This document shows, in pieces, positions 10,554 through 20,073 of a DNA stretch of 33,173 nucleotides. Origin of the DNA: Paulinella micropora. Taxonomy: Eukaryota; Cercozoa; Imbricatea; Euglyphida. The number at the start of each line of letters is the position of its first letter. Position 1 is the stretch's first letter. The notes below the pieces were generated by a model. The model was given only the letters and a program-made list of their open reading frames with translations, was not told where the DNA came from and did no database searches. The translations under genes were made by a program, and so were the position numbers. The stretch is from NCBI GenBank assembly GCA_009731375.1, contig BJOX01000160.1:567333-600505 (forward strand), in the 5' to 3' direction.

Positions 10554-11790
10554 CTAGTCAAGCCGAGAGTTACCCCCTGCCATGTAATTCAGAAACGAGG
10601 TACTTTGCTGTTGACTGTGTGACAAATACGACGTTGCTTGCTGCTGTGAGTATGCCAGATACGCCGCAAGGCCGCTGCCTCCACTGCCTCCACCAGCTGC
10701 TGGCTGGAAAACAGCTGAAAACGCAGGCTGTTGACCTCCATATCCGCCATGCTGGTCGGGCGGGGAGGACGGGGGGATTGCAAGGGGATCACATGCGGCG
10801 GCGACGATGGGGGCGCGCACTTCTCCTTGCATCTGCACCCTTTGCCATGCTTAGCATCTGGTACACATTCCTCACATTTGCACCCTTTGCCATGTGGTAT
10901 GCACCCTGTGCAATCGCACCCTTCTCCATGCCCGGGGATGCGTTGCGACTGCTGGCACCGCGGGCATCGACAGCCCGGGGCACATAGCTGACGATCACCT
11001 CCCCCTTGGCGCGGGCTCTGCCCGTCCAGCCGCTTTGAACCACTTTCCTTTGCAGTGCCACGCTTCACTTTCTTCCTAATAGGTGACTGCAAGGGTGAAT
11101 CTTCCGACTTATCATCCGAATCTTCCGACTCATCATCCGAATCCTCCTCGTCCGTTTCCTCTAAATCAAAATCAGGTACCCATCACATCAGATTGTGCAC
11201 TGCAAGCTTGTCACCTTGCGCGCACGCGGCTACAGTATTATTAGCAGCCGCAAGCCTGGCCCTTGCCTTGGCGCGCTTCTTGATGCCCAGGGGGCACGTC
11301 GGGCAAAGGCAAGTTGGCAGGTGCGTCTGGTTGCCACCCTTGCCACCGACTCCAACTTTTTTACCAGTCTTCTTTGCAGCTAGCTGTGAGAGTGCAGTAT
11401 GGTGTCGAATCTGTTCAGGGCCATATACTCTCCAAAACCATCCCCTGGCAATCCGTGTACCCTCACCATCCTTGGGTGCCCAGTGTGACCTCCTGCGACC
11501 CCTGTCCGCCATTGAAATGCGAAGCGACAGCCCCAAAAAAACCATGAATTCTTCTGTTGTGTTGTGTGAGTGCAGGCTCTTACCTTGAAGTTCTGGGGTC
11601 CAGGCGAAGGCTTGAAGCGAGGCCAAATCAACTTCCTGTCCGCATCCGCCGCCAGAGGCATGTCCCGGGGCGTTACTCCCCCAACGTGCTGGGGCCAATA
11701 CACAGAGCCCTTCTGGCCATCGTAGTCAAATGAAAAAAAACCGCCGTACACGAGGTTGTCAGTCATTTTGAGGATCACAGCCAAACCCAT
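10554..11790 (-). CDS. Cysteine-rich nuclear-type protein, three exons, one frameshift
   Basis: The start is ATG 11788-11790 in a strong context (GCCATGG). Inferred exons: 11584-11790, 11215-11470 and 10554-11160. The introns are 113 nt (donor AAG|GTAAGA, acceptor CCCAAG) and 54 nt (GTGACA...GATTTAG, ends 11161). Both joins keep the frame. Exon 2 carries a small Cys cluster (PTCLCPTCPLGIKKRAKA). Exon 3 has an acidic run of DSDDE-type residues, a basic patch (PIRKKVKRG), then paired CxC clusters (CAPGCRCPRC, GCDCTGC, GCKCEEC, GCRCKEKC), and a Gly/Gln/Ser-rich tail. Paired CxC clusters recall tesmin/TSO1 or metal-binding proteins, but spacing does not clearly match. Near 10830 a run of five C seems one base short: the frame changes from the Cys region to the Gly/Gln tail. 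With that base the protein would be about 356 aa. A DNA- or metal-binding nuclear role is inference. Confidence 0.55.
11161..11214 (-). other. Inferred 54-nt intron
   Basis: Minus strand GTGACA donor and GATTTAG acceptor, with CTGAT branch-like motif. It removes an in-frame TGA (11183-11185) and restores a continuous frame into an acidic region. Confidence 0.5.
11471..11583 (-). other. Inferred 113-nt intron
   Basis: Near-consensus donor AAG|GTAAGA at 11583. The chosen acceptor CCCAAG at 11471 keeps phase 0; the closer CAG acceptor at 11502 gives an early stop. Confidence 0.5.
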
Positions 11791-11800
11791 GGCCCCCCCA

Positions 11801-11821
11801 TACCGGGTACGATACCCGGTA
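11801..11821. repeat. Palindrome TACCGGGTA-CGA-TACCCGGTA
   Basis: Perfect 9-base arms, 11 bases upstream of the start codon of the cysteine-rich gene. A further TACCCGGTATG copy and two GGGCCATACCCC/GGGGTATGGGCC hairpins follow to 11890. It could be a promoter element or part of the GGGGTAT repeat family. Confidence 0.75.
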
Positions 11822-11921
11822 TGATACCCGGTATGGGCCATACCCCAAAAAAAAGGGGGGTATGGGCCATACCCCTCAAAAAATAGGGGTATGAATTTTT
11901 TGGACTTAGAGAATTTTCATT

Positions 11922-12425
<504 letters not shown>

Positions 12426-12507
12426 TAACTAACCATTCGTCAAAGGTGTGGTTATCACTTTTTCCGAAATTTTTCAAGACTTTTAGGAACTTCAGAAAAC
12501 TTGTGCA

Positions 12508-12514
12508 TATAAGG
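12508..12514 (+). promoter_or_regulatory. TATA box (TATAAGG)
   Basis: GCATATAAGG lies just at the AT-to-GC boundary. The expected start site about 30 bases downstream gives a ~430-nt leader for the 7-TM gene. A poly-pyrimidine tract ending in CTCGCCAG at about 12858 suggests a leader intron. A short upstream ORF starts at ATG 12611. Confidence 0.55.
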
Positions 12515-12980
12515 GCCGCGCGCCTCGGCGGGAGCAGCGAGGGCGGGCGGGGTCTCCGGGTCCGTCTCCACCGCCGAGCCAGACAGCATCGCATAACACG
12601 GCACCGGCTCCATGGCCTGGGGGGTGTCCACGAACTCCTACCTCGGGCGGCAGCGAGGTCGGGAGGCACCGGCGCCGATCCTGCGCCGGGCTGCTTGTGG
12701 CGCGGGGCCTCGGGGGAGGCCCGGCGCCCCTCCTCGCCGGGGGCGCCCCCTCCCCCTCCCCCGCCTAGCCCACACCCCCTCCGCTCTCTGACCCCCTCCT
12801 CACCCCTTCCGCCCGCGCGTTCCCTTCCCGTCCCCTCCTCCCTGCCTCCTCCTCGCCAGGCCCCCGGGGGCTGGCCTCCTCTTACCTACCTAGGTAAAGA
12901 GAGAGCCAAAGAGCAGAGCTCGGAAAAGAGAAAACCCCGCCAGCGACTGGCGAGCCCGGACGTACACGACACCGTCCGTC

Positions 12981-14351
12981 ATGAATGACACTACCCTAGC
13001 CACCGCTTCCTCTGTACTCGAAACCTGGAACGGCACTTTCCTCCCTGCCAACGCACTGCTCGCGGCCGACACTTGCCTGTCGTGCTCCGCGCGGGCCCAG
13101 CTGCAGGCCGTGGGCGTAGCTACCTGCAGCAACGGCCTGGTCGAGTCTTTGAATTTTAGCCATGCACAAGCGTCGCTGCTGGGCTTCGAGTCCCTGTCCA
13201 GCTTTGAACATTATACCAGCTTCGTCACGCTGGCCCCCCTCACTATTCTGCTGGTGGTGTACGGCCTGCGCCTGTGCAGCGGCCGCGCGGCGCTCGCCTG
13301 GGCCAGGAGCTCCAAGGAAGAAAAGATCTACGGCATTATTAAGACGTACCAGACCGAGGAAACGGTAGGAGGCTGCCTGCTGTTCCTGGCGTCCATCACC
13401 TTCTTGTCCATCCACCTCAGCGGCATCGGGCTCCCCGCGGGCATGCTGCGCTGGGGGCCCCAGGGCACTCCGAACACGGTGTTCTCCTTGTACGCCATCC
13501 TCGGGCTCGTCCTGGTAGACTGGAGTGTCCTGATGGTGGCCCGCGCCCTGCAGTCCATCGGGCGCGACGCGTTCATGATCTACAAGGGCCTCGCACACCT
13601 AGCCATCTCGGCGATCTACGGCATCATGTACAGCTGGCTACCGGAAGCCCAGAACGGGGTGGCGACCGTTCGTCTGCTGGGGGTGACTGCCATGGTGGTC
13701 TCCTCCTTAGTGTACATGTTCTTCGTACCCTACGAGCTCTGGGTCTATGGCTCCGACCGCGACTCCGTCCGCCTGCTAGAGGTGATGAAGGCCAAGGGCA
13801 GCAACGCCTTCAATGCACAGGGCCTAGTCACTAGGTGGGGCAATGTCTTCCCAGGCTGGTATGCCTACTCGCGCAAATCAGCGTACCTGACGGTGATGCA
13901 CGAGAAGAACATTGGCGCCATGTCCGACCTGGTCTTTATGGCGGGCCTGGCCTGCCAGTACGCGGGCAGCAGCAAGAACCACCACTGGCTGCAGTTCGCC
14001 CTGATTGACAACTACCACTGCGTCGGCTACAAGATCATGTTCGTGGCGGCAGCCACCCTGGGCCTGGCGCTCTTCGTGTACGCGCTCTTCTTGTTGTGCG
14101 TCGGGGAAGGCACTGCGTACGTCTTCTGCTGCCCCAACATCCACAGCGAGGAGCAGAACCCGGATCTGCTCGCCCTGTTCGAGAAGGAACAGCACGCGTT
14201 GACGGGCCCCGACAGCCTCGAGAGCATCCTGAAGAAATGTAACTGTCGGTATGCAGTGGTAGCGTGCACGATGCTGGCGACGAAGCTGTCGCCGCACCCC
14301 CAGGGGACGGCGCCCGGGCAGGCCACGCACGCCACCTTCCTCTACCGGTAA
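12981..14351 (+). CDS. Seven-transmembrane orphan protein
   Basis: 456 aa, ATG 12981, stop TAA. The ~80-residue N-terminus has N-glycosylation sequons (NDT, NGT, NFS) and several Cys, suggesting an outside location. Hydrophobic helices lie at about 81-98, 129-150, 167-189, 199-219, 228-250, 311-328 and 352-374, so seven passes, followed by a ~80-residue Cys-containing tail. The 60-residue loop between helices 5 and 6 is charged and would be cytosolic if the N-terminus is outside. Helix 3 has Asp-Trp (about 180-181) and helix 7 begins with Lys 351, but neither fits the microbial rhodopsin signature. It might be a receptor, channel or transporter; I recognise no family. It appears to be a single exon with a TATA box upstream and ATTAAA 170 bases past the stop. 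Confidence 0.75.
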   Translation: MNDTTLATASSVLETWNGTFLPANALLAADTCLSCSARAQLQAVGVATCSNGLVESLNFSHAQASLLGFESLSSFEHYTSFVTLAPLTILLVVYGLRLCSGRAALAWARSSKEEKIYGIIKTYQTEETVGGCLLFLASITFLSIHLSGIGLPAGMLRWGPQGTPNTVFSLYAILGLVLVDWSVLMVARALQSIGRDAFMIYKGLAHLAISAIYGIMYSWLPEAQNGVATVRLLGVTAMVVSSLVYMFFVPYELWVYGSDRDSVRLLEVMKAKGSNAFNAQGLVTRWGNVFPGWYAYSRKSAYLTVMHEKNIGAMSDLVFMAGLACQYAGSSKNHHWLQFALIDNYHCVGYKIMFVAAATLGLALFVYALFLLCVGEGTAYVFCCPNIHSEEQNPDLLALFEKEQHALTGPDSLESILKKCNCRYAVVACTMLATKLSPHPQGTAPGQATHATFLYR

Positions 14352-14523
14352 GCGCCCCTCCCTGCCGGGGGGGGGAGACACGGGGCAGGAGGGCCGGAGA
14401 GAAAGAGAGAGAGAGAGGGAGGGACGGGCGGCGGAAAAAACAGCCCCCCCCGTAGGTAGGCAGGTGCGTGTGTGAGAGCGAGTAGAGCCCCGTGCCCCCC
14501 CCTGGCGCCAACTGTACCTAGCC

Positions 14524-14529
14524 ATTAAA
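14524..14529 (+). terminator. Polyadenylation signal ATTAAA for the 7-TM gene
   Basis: First ATTAAA after the stop codon at 14351. Confidence 0.55.
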
Positions 14530-14580
14530 ACTTAGCCGGTGCATTCAGCCGCGTCAAGTATCAGCAAGCCAGCATCTTTT

Positions 14581-14586
14581 TTTAAT
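14581..14586 (-). terminator. Polyadenylation signal ATTAAA (minus)
   Basis: TTTAAT on the plus strand, about 65 bases past the stop at 14651 of the minus-strand frame. It supports a transcript covering 14651-15620. Confidence 0.5.
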
Positions 14587-14650
14587 GAAACAGAAACAGC
14601 CCAACCCCAGCACGGCTTTTCTTTTTTTGGGCCACCGAGCTGACCGCCGG

Positions 14651-14866
14651 CTAGTCCGAGGCTTGGTCCTCCCACACTGCCAGAAAATTCTCCGGGTCCA
14701 AATCGTCCCAGACAAAGTAGAGCGGCTCAGGCGCTGCTTGTCCTGGCTCCTGCACTAGGCACTGTTCTTCGAGCAACTCAGCGCAACCTTGCAGTATCAG
14801 CGTGGATGTTTTAATGAGTGCTTTGGCCTGTGCACAGCCAGAGCAGGGACAGCTAGCCCGAGTCAC
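14651..14866 (-). CDS. Acidic C-terminal segment, probably belongs to the 15620 gene
   Basis: 71 codons without an ATG, overlapping the end of the 14853-15620 frame by 14 bases in another frame. It has a Cys pair (CPCSGC), a helix (KALIKTSTLILQGCAELLEE), then a strongly acidic/aromatic end (FVWDDLDPENFLAVWEDQ). This looks genuine and like an activation-domain tail. A one-base insertion near 14866 or an unseen splice would fuse it to the upstream frame. A minus-strand polyadenylation signal follows at 14581. Its separate existence is unlikely. Confidence 0.4.
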   Translation of the reverse strand: MTRASCPCSGCAQAKALIKTSTLILQGCAELLEEQCLVQEPGQAAPEPLYFVWDDLDPENFLAVWEDQASD

Positions 14867-15620
14867 TGCGGGCGCGCCAGTAACTCCTTTGCGCCTCCGT
14901 CAGCAAGAATTCCCAGATGTACGCCGCCACGGCTATCGCGACTTGGCTCTGGGGAGGGAACGTCCTGTCCTGTGCCAGGGCTTGCTGGTACAAGGGCCAA
15001 CTGGTGGGCAGCTCGCGGCCCACCAGACAACCGCCCCGGCGCACCACCAGGTAGCCGGGGTGCAAGAGGGTACAGTGCGTGGGCGCGAGAGTGCCGTCCG
15101 GCCTCAGGAGCGAAGGGGGGAGCGGCCGACGACCCCGGGCCTGCCACAGACGACCGACCGACCCCGGCGGCCCCTGGACACAGCCCCGGTCCACCAAGAC
15201 TTGTGTACCAAGTTGGCTGTGGAGCGTGGCCACCGCAGCCATCAACGGCGGCGGCGTACCGAGCGGTGGCGTACTAGGCGGCGGCGTACTGGGCAGTGGC
15301 GTACTAGGCGGTGGCGTACTGGGCGGTGGCGTACTGGGCCGTCGCGTACTGGGCGGTGGCGTACTGGGCCGTCGCGTACTGGGCGGTGTCGTACTGGGCC
15401 GTCGCGTGCTGGGCCGTCGCGTACTAGGCCGTCGCGTACTAGACAGTCGCGTACTAGACAGTCGCGTACTAGGCCGTCGCGTACTAGACAGTCGCGTACT
15501 GGGCCGTCGCGTGCTGGGAGGACGGGTGTGGCGGGGACGCGCCGCGCCACGGCGCAGCGCGCCGTGGCTGCTGGGTGGCGCCTGCCGGAGTCTGGCCTGG
15601 GCTCTCGTCGTCACCGGCAT
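14853..15620 (-). CDS. Orphan protein with PSTRR minisatellite repeats
   Basis: 255 aa, ATG 15618-15620 in a good context (CCATGCC). Residues ~35-125 are a tandem 5-residue repeat ([15 protein letters not shown] variants) encoded by a 15-bp minisatellite. Residues ~130-255 form a compact, unassigned domain ([54 protein letters not shown]). The stop at 14853 may be premature: an acidic tail continues in another frame (14651-14866). It is divergent from the gene at 16161 and convergent with the 7-TM gene. A low-complexity region joined to a compact domain is a layout shared by its neighbours at 16161, 20074 and 21230. Confidence 0.65.
   Translation of the reverse strand: MPVTTRAQARLRQAPPSSHGALRRGAARPRHTRPPSTRRPSTRLSSTRRPSTRLSSTRLSSTRRPSTRRPSTRRPSTTPPSTRRPSTPPPSTRRPSTPPPSTPPPSTPLPSTPPPSTPPLGTPPPLMAAVATLHSQLGTQVLVDRGCVQGPPGSVGRLWQARGRRPLPPSLLRPDGTLAPTHCTLLHPGYLVVRRGGCLVGRELPTSWPLYQQALAQDRTFPPQSQVAIAVAAYIWEFLLTEAQRSYWRARSDSG
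15255..15530. repeat. 15-bp minisatellite GTACTGGGCCGTCGC, about 18 units
   Basis: Unit variants GTACTAGGCGGTGGC, GTACTAGACAGTCGC. Because 15 is a multiple of 3 and the units are mostly stop-free, several frames on both strands are open; the minus-strand PSTRR frame is preferred because it continues into a non-repetitive domain with an ATG. Confidence 0.9.
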
Positions 15621-16160
15621 GGTCTACAGGGGCACACGAGAGAGGGAAAGAGCCAGCCAGGTGTGTGTGTGTGTCCAGGCGCGTGAGCGCACAAACAGCA
15701 GGCGAGCACAAAGAGCAGAGTGGCGTGTGCCACTCTGGCCGGGGGCGTCCGGGTTCAGTAGCAGCCGCCTTACTGGTGGGTGTCTCGAGCGCCGGAGGGC
15801 CCTCCTCTCTCACCCCCCGCGCGCACGCGCCGCCGCACGGGGGGGGGCGTCCCCCCTCCCTCCCCCCCGCACGGCCCGTCGCCCGGTACAGGGCGCGCGC
15901 GTGCGGCGTGTGCCCCTAGCGCGCGACAAGGGGGGCGCGCTCCGACCGCCGCGTGTCCGGGGTCGCGCGCCATGCGCGCCCGACAGCGAGCGCGCCCCCC
16001 CCCCACCGCGTGTCAGGGGTCGCGCGCCGAACGCGCCCGGCAGTCGGCACCCGCGTGCCCGGGGTCGCGCGCGACCGCTGTGCACGACGCGCCTCTCCCC
16101 CTCGCTCCTCACACTTTTGCGCTGCGAGCCAAGCCCTCAGACACAACCACTGCGCCTACT
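15621..16160. other. Divergent intergenic region, very GC-rich
   Basis: Contains a GT run (15662-15674), poly-G/poly-C tracts and three or more ~45-base repeats around GTGTCCGGGGTCGCGCGC (15950-16075). Probable promoter region for both flanking genes; no TATA seen. Confidence 0.5.
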
Positions 16161-16862
16161 ATGCTAGCCCTCACCCCCTACACGGCTCCCCAGACCCAGG
16201 CGCCGTCAGCCAGCGCTCCCACCGACGCCGAGTACGACCCCGCCCACCCGGCCATGGACACCACCGACGACCAGCACCCCCAGCCGCAGCAGCCGCCGCC
16301 TGCCTCTGCACCGGCCGAGGAGAACGCCAGCGTCCTGTATGCCGCTGTCTTGGCCCTGGACAGGGTGTCACAAGCCCTCGGGACACGCGACCTGCGCCTG
16401 CTCCCGCGCCCGCGCAATCCCAGCACCCGCGAACTCCGGGAGGACGTGACTAGGTGGAGCCACCTGGCAAACCAGATCAGCCGTGGCCTCCAGGCGCTGC
16501 TCAAGACGAAGGGCGGCTACGTCAGACGCCTGGCCCGGCCCCGCGCTACACCTGCTTCCCTGGCCACGCGGGTGGAGCGGTACAGGCCGGATCCCACTGA
16601 ACAAGACACTGCCTTCGTCACTTGGGTGCTCGGCGTGCTGACGGTGGCGGCGGCCGCCCAGCAGAGGTACCAACAGTGCATGGCCGCTGAAGTCGTCAGC
16701 GGCGGCCGCCTCCACGCTGATGTGCACCGCCTGCACGAAGACATGCGCCGCTTCTGGCACTACGGGGAACAGCTTAAACAAGGGGCGAAATTGGAGCTGC
16801 AGCAGCCGGGTAGCTACGTGCTGCGCCTCCCCGTGCCCAAGAGTTTGCCTGCGACCGACTGA
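16161..16862 (+). CDS. Orphan protein, Pro/Ala/Gln-rich N-terminus and helical C-terminus
   Basis: 233 aa from ATG 16161 (the open frame extends upstream but through non-coding repeats). Residues 1-60 are disordered, rich in Pro, Ala, Gln and Asp. From ~60 onward it is helical: an [19 protein letters not shown] helix, a basic region ([15 protein letters not shown]), a hydrophobic helix ([19 protein letters not shown]), and a His-rich helix ([19 protein letters not shown]). No domain recognised. AATAAA follows 87 bases after the stop. The ~55-bp CT tract at 16900-16932 lies in its 3' UTR. Confidence 0.7.
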   Translation: MLALTPYTAPQTQAPSASAPTDAEYDPAHPAMDTTDDQHPQPQQPPPASAPAEENASVLYAAVLALDRVSQALGTRDLRLLPRPRNPSTRELREDVTRWSHLANQISRGLQALLKTKGGYVRRLARPRATPASLATRVERYRPDPTEQDTAFVTWVLGVLTVAAAAQQRYQQCMAAEVVSGGRLHADVHRLHEDMRRFWHYGEQLKQGAKLELQQPGSYVLRLPVPKSLPATD

Positions 16863-16899
16863 AGTAGCTAGCTAGAGCCAACCAGCAACTAGCTCTCTT

Positions 16900-16936
<37 letters not shown>

Positions 16937-16948
16937 AATTGTACTCTA

Positions 16949-16954
16949 AATAAA
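16949..16954 (+). terminator. Polyadenylation signal AATAAA
   Basis: Canonical hexamer 87 bases past the stop of the 16161-16862 gene. Confidence 0.65.
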
Positions 16955-17370
16955 AAAGATTCACTTTCGACTTGAATTGTAACTGTACGGGGAGGATTGA
17001 CTAGCGGCCGGCCAGACCCCTGGGGAAGAGAAGAGAGGGAAGTAGAATGGGGAGTCTGCACGGGCAAAGTGCCGCACGGCGCGGCGGTCCATGGCTCCTC
17101 TTCCCTGCCCTGGCGGCTCTTTTCTTTGGCTTTGGGGACGCCACGCGGCGCTGGGAGGAAAGCGGGGAGGGGGGCCTCTCGCCCGGAGGAAGGGGTCCCA
17201 CGCCGGGCGCCAGGCGGGGGGTGGGCGCCGGGCCACGCACCACCTCTCCCTCTCCCCCCCAACGCGAAACACGGGGCGAGCACGGACTGCAGGGAGGCAG
17301 AGGGCCCCCCCCCCCACGAACCACGGGGCAGGCGCGGACTGCAGGGGGGCAGGGGGGGGAACCCCCCCCC
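16955..17370. other. Intergenic, tandem GC-rich blocks
   Basis: Includes repeated CACGGACTGCAGGGAGGCA / GCGGACTGCAGGGGGGCA units and C and G homopolymers up to 10 bases (17307-17400). It is the 3' side of the methyltransferase gene. I see no polyadenylation hexamer on the minus strand here. Confidence 0.5.
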
Positions 17371-19464
17371 TCAGGCAAGGGGGGGCAGGGGGGGGGACTC
17401 CCCCCCGAGGGGGACCAGCCGGCCGCGCACCGCCGCGCCCGCCCACTCGGCCCACAGGCCGCCGCCGCCGTCGTCCGCGGGCCCGCCGGCCGCTGCCTCC
17501 GCGGGTGCGTGCAGGGGCAGTGACAGCCCCAGCAGGCTGCCCGCGTTGCCTGGGTCCCACCAGCCAGCCTGCTGCAGCCGGCCGGCCTGCGCGGCGCAGC
17601 GCAGCACGTGGCGCACCAAGGCCTCGACGCGGCCGGCCCGCGTGCCCCCAAACAGGGCCGGGGGAGTCCACGGCCCGGCCAGCACGTCCAGCACCCACAG
17701 CGTGCTCCCTTTGCTGGCGGGCACCCCCCACACCAGCAGCGACGTGCCGGGGGCCAGGGTTACGTCGTGTAGTGGCAGGGAGGCCCGGCACAGCAGGTCG
17801 TGCAGCCGCGCGTTCTCGGCGGCCTGCCCGACCAGGCGCCCGGCCCACTCGTCCACGCCCGCCGGGTCCAGCGCGGGGACCCGCGCCGCCACGAAGCCCG
17901 GCGGGCCCGGCAGCGCCGCCGCCGGCGCCAGGAAGCAACCCTCGGGGCTGGCCCACAGCCAGCCGGCGCACGCCCCCTCGGCCCACGGCACGTGCACCGA
18001 GCGTGTCTCGTCGCCGGTCGCCGGCCGCACGGCGCAGACGTAGGCCCACAGCAGCGCCAGGAAGTTGAGGTCGGGCGGCGCCGTGGGCCGCAGGCCCTGC
18101 AGGGCCTGCAGGACCGGCATGGTCGCGCGGGCCTGCAGGCAGGGGTCCGCCAGCAGCCGGCGCCCGCCCGCCGCGGCCGCGGCCGCGGGCAGGCACTGCG
18201 GCGCGCACCGGGCCAGCCGGGCCTGCCAGTCCTGGCGCCGCCGCCGTTCGTCGTCCGGCCGGGGCTTGCGGGCGCGGGGCGCCGGCGGCTGCTCCAGCGC
18301 CCGCCGGACCTCGGCCGGCTGCGGCCGGGCGCGGCGCCAGAAGGCGGCCAGGCAGTCGTGCTGCACGCGCAGGCGCGCGGCCATGTACGGGCGGAACTGC
18401 TCGCGGAAGGCCAGCAGGGACCCCACGACGCCGTGCTGCTCGGCCAGCTCGACGGCGCGGGCCGCGGCCGGGGCCGGGCCCAGCCGGTGCAGGGCGCCCA
18501 GCACGCGCTGCGCCAGGGCCGCGCGCTCGCCGTAGGCGGGCCCCCGGCACGCCAGGTACGCCTCGGCGTTGGCGGAGCGGCTCGCCACGGGCTTCACCAC
18601 GCACCACTCGTCGAACGCGAGCGCCGCGGCGGCCAGGGCCAGCTGCGTCGCCGCGTCCAGGCCACCGAAGAACTTGCACACCAGCAGCGCGCGGCCCCGC
18701 CCCTCGCTCGCCGCGGGGCCGTGGAGCGCCAGCCAGTGCGTGCCCAGCCGCAGCTGCGCCGCCAGCAGGCACACCCCGCGGCGCTCCTGGTCGGCGGCCT
18801 CGGGGGCGCCCCCGTCCGCTAGCACCAGCGTGCAGGGCAGGCCACGGACCCGCAGCTGCCGCGACCACGCCAGCCGCAGGCGCGCCACCGCCGCGGGCCG
18901 CCGCAGGTCCGTGTCGTCGGCGCCCCCGGTGTCCAGCAGCACGTTGGTCAGGTCCGGCCCCCCGGCGCGGCCCCACGCGCGCAGCAACGCGTCGTACCCG
19001 CTGTTCGGCGTGGGCGAGCCCGTCCACGTGCTGCCCAGGAACAGCGTGCCGTGCGGCCGGTGCGCGGCCAGCGCCTGGAGCCAGCCGCCCGGCCCGCCGC
19101 ACAGGTCGACCGCCGCGTGCTCGGGCAGCAGGTGGAGGGCCGCCGTGATGGCGCCCCCGAGCGACAGGTCCAGGCCGCGCAGCTTGCACGCCCCGCGGTT
19201 CAAGTCCGACGGCTGCCGCGCCAGCTCGGCCGGCAGCGGCACGTGCGCGAGCCTGGGGTCCAGCTGGTCGCGCCAGGCCCGGCCGCCCCGCGGGGCCGGC
19301 ACGCGCTCGAACAGGGCGCACAGCCGCTCGCACGCGACCGCGTGGGCCCACTCCGTCCACGGCTCGAGCAACAGGCGCTGCCCCGCGGTCGCGTCCGCCG
19401 CCGGCGGGGGCCACGGCAGCGCGTGCCACCGGTCGGCCGCCAGCAACAGCAAACAGTCTTCCAT
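17371..19464 (-). CDS. FtsJ/CMTR-like RNA cap 2'-O-methyltransferase
   Basis: 697 aa, ATG 19462-19464, stop TGA 17371-17373. The SAM-binding motif I is VDLCGGPGGWLQ (about 119-130). The catalytic K-D-K-E tetrad of RrmJ/FtsJ enzymes is visible: K94 (GACKLRG), D217 (LVLADGG), K264 (LLVCKFFGG) and E301 in KPVASRSANAEAYLACRG. The last motif is typical of eukaryotic and viral cap-1 ribose methyltransferases, which methylate the first transcribed nucleotide of mRNA. The ~390-residue C-terminus has a TSLLVWG...LWVLDVL element and may be a degenerate guanylyltransferase-like domain as in CMTR1; this is tentative. It is a single uninterrupted exon. It could be a host cap methyltransferase or a viral one: large DNA viruses encode the same fold. 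GC is extreme. Enzyme class is confident, substrate inferred. Confidence 0.82.
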   Translation of the reverse strand: MEDCLLLLAADRWHALPWPPPAADATAGQRLLLEPWTEWAHAVACERLCALFERVPAPRGGRAWRDQLDPRLAHVPLPAELARQPSDLNRGACKLRGLDLSLGGAITAALHLLPEHAAVDLCGGPGGWLQALAAHRPHGTLFLGSTWTGSPTPNSGYDALLRAWGRAGGPDLTNVLLDTGGADDTDLRRPAAVARLRLAWSRQLRVRGLPCTLVLADGGAPEAADQERRGVCLLAAQLRLGTHWLALHGPAASEGRGRALLVCKFFGGLDAATQLALAAAALAFDEWCVVKPVASRSANAEAYLACRGPAYGERAALAQRVLGALHRLGPAPAAARAVELAEQHGVVGSLLAFREQFRPYMAARLRVQHDCLAAFWRRARPQPAEVRRALEQPPAPRARKPRPDDERRRRQDWQARLARCAPQCLPAAAAAAGGRRLLADPCLQARATMPVLQALQGLRPTAPPDLNFLALLWAYVCAVRPATGDETRSVHVPWAEGACAGWLWASPEGCFLAPAAALPGPPGFVAARVPALDPAGVDEWAGRLVGQAAENARLHDLLCRASLPLHDVTLAPGTSLLVWGVPASKGSTLWVLDVLAGPWTPPALFGGTRAGRVEALVRHVLRCAAQAGRLQQAGWWDPGNAGSLLGLSLPLHAPAEAAAGGPADDGGGGLWAEWAGAAVRGRLVPLGGESPPLPPLA

Positions 19465-20073
19465 CTGCCTCGTCCGGAGGCCGCCCCGCGCGCTAGGGCA
19501 GAGGCCAGTGTGCTCGTGCTCCGTAGCCGACGGCAGAGAGTGAGTGAGCTAGAGCCGGGAGGCGGCGAGCGAGCGGCCGGGGCCGGCGCCAGCCAAGGGA
19601 AAGTGGGAGCAGGGGGAGCAGTCCTCCTCCTTCCCCCCCAAGCCCCCCCCAGCCCCCGCCTGCGCAGGGTCCCTCCTCCCCCCTGGGACGGGGGAGCAAG
19701 GGCGGGGCCGGCGGGGGGACGAAGTGATCTTGCCTGGGGGAGGGAGGGCGGCCGGTGGCGCGTACTGTTCGCTCGGGGCTCTCCGGCGCGGCCGGCCCGC
19801 GGGACGACCGGTCCCCCCCCGGCCCGGCTCCGAGAGGAAAGGCCCTCGCTCCCCCTGCCGGTGGCCAGCTGGCCCGCTGCTATCTTTATTTCTGCGTACT
19901 GAGTACAAGGGCGCGGCCGAGCTCTCGAGACCCACGCCGGCCGACGCCGCGGTCACCCGTGGCGCTAGCTACCCCAAGAGCCGGGTCTACTAGCTATTGC
20001 CCACTGCCAACAGAAGAAGCTTGGCGCTCAGCGGTGCTGGAGCTGGCGAAGCCCGGCGTGTCCGGCCAGGGGC
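19465..20073. other. Promoter of the methyltransferase and 3' region of the next minus gene
   Basis: GC-rich, with C and G homopolymers, no convincing reading frame and no TATA box. Confidence 0.5.
19885..19890 (-). terminator. Polyadenylation signal AATAAA (minus)
   Basis: TTTATT on the plus strand, 184 bases past the stop codon at 20074. Confidence 0.5.

Larger units (their letters stand above)
14352..14650. other. Convergent 3' regions
   Basis: Short intergenic span between the 7-TM gene and the minus-strand gene ending at 14651, with a GA tract (14400-14420) and polyadenylation signals on both strands. Confidence 0.7.

Noticed and set aside
12981-14351. Microbial-type rhodopsin
   Set aside because: There is an Asp-Trp in helix 3 and a Lys near helix 7, but the helix-7 Lys sits at the helix edge and the surrounding signature residues are absent.
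14835-14865. A ~19-nt mini-intron that would join the two minus-strand frames
   Set aside because: GT...AG can be found and the frame works, but the length is far below normal spliceosomal introns and below the 54- and 113-nt introns inferred elsewhere in the window; a base error is simpler.
16961-19429. 822-residue minus-strand frame rich in Arg, Gly, Ala
   Set aside because: Shadow of the methyltransferase in another frame; no domain, extreme composition from GC-rich third positions.
17800-19902. Plus-strand frames of 280-340 residues antisense to the methyltransferase
   Set aside because: High-GC shadows with Arg/Gln/Pro-rich composition and no motif.
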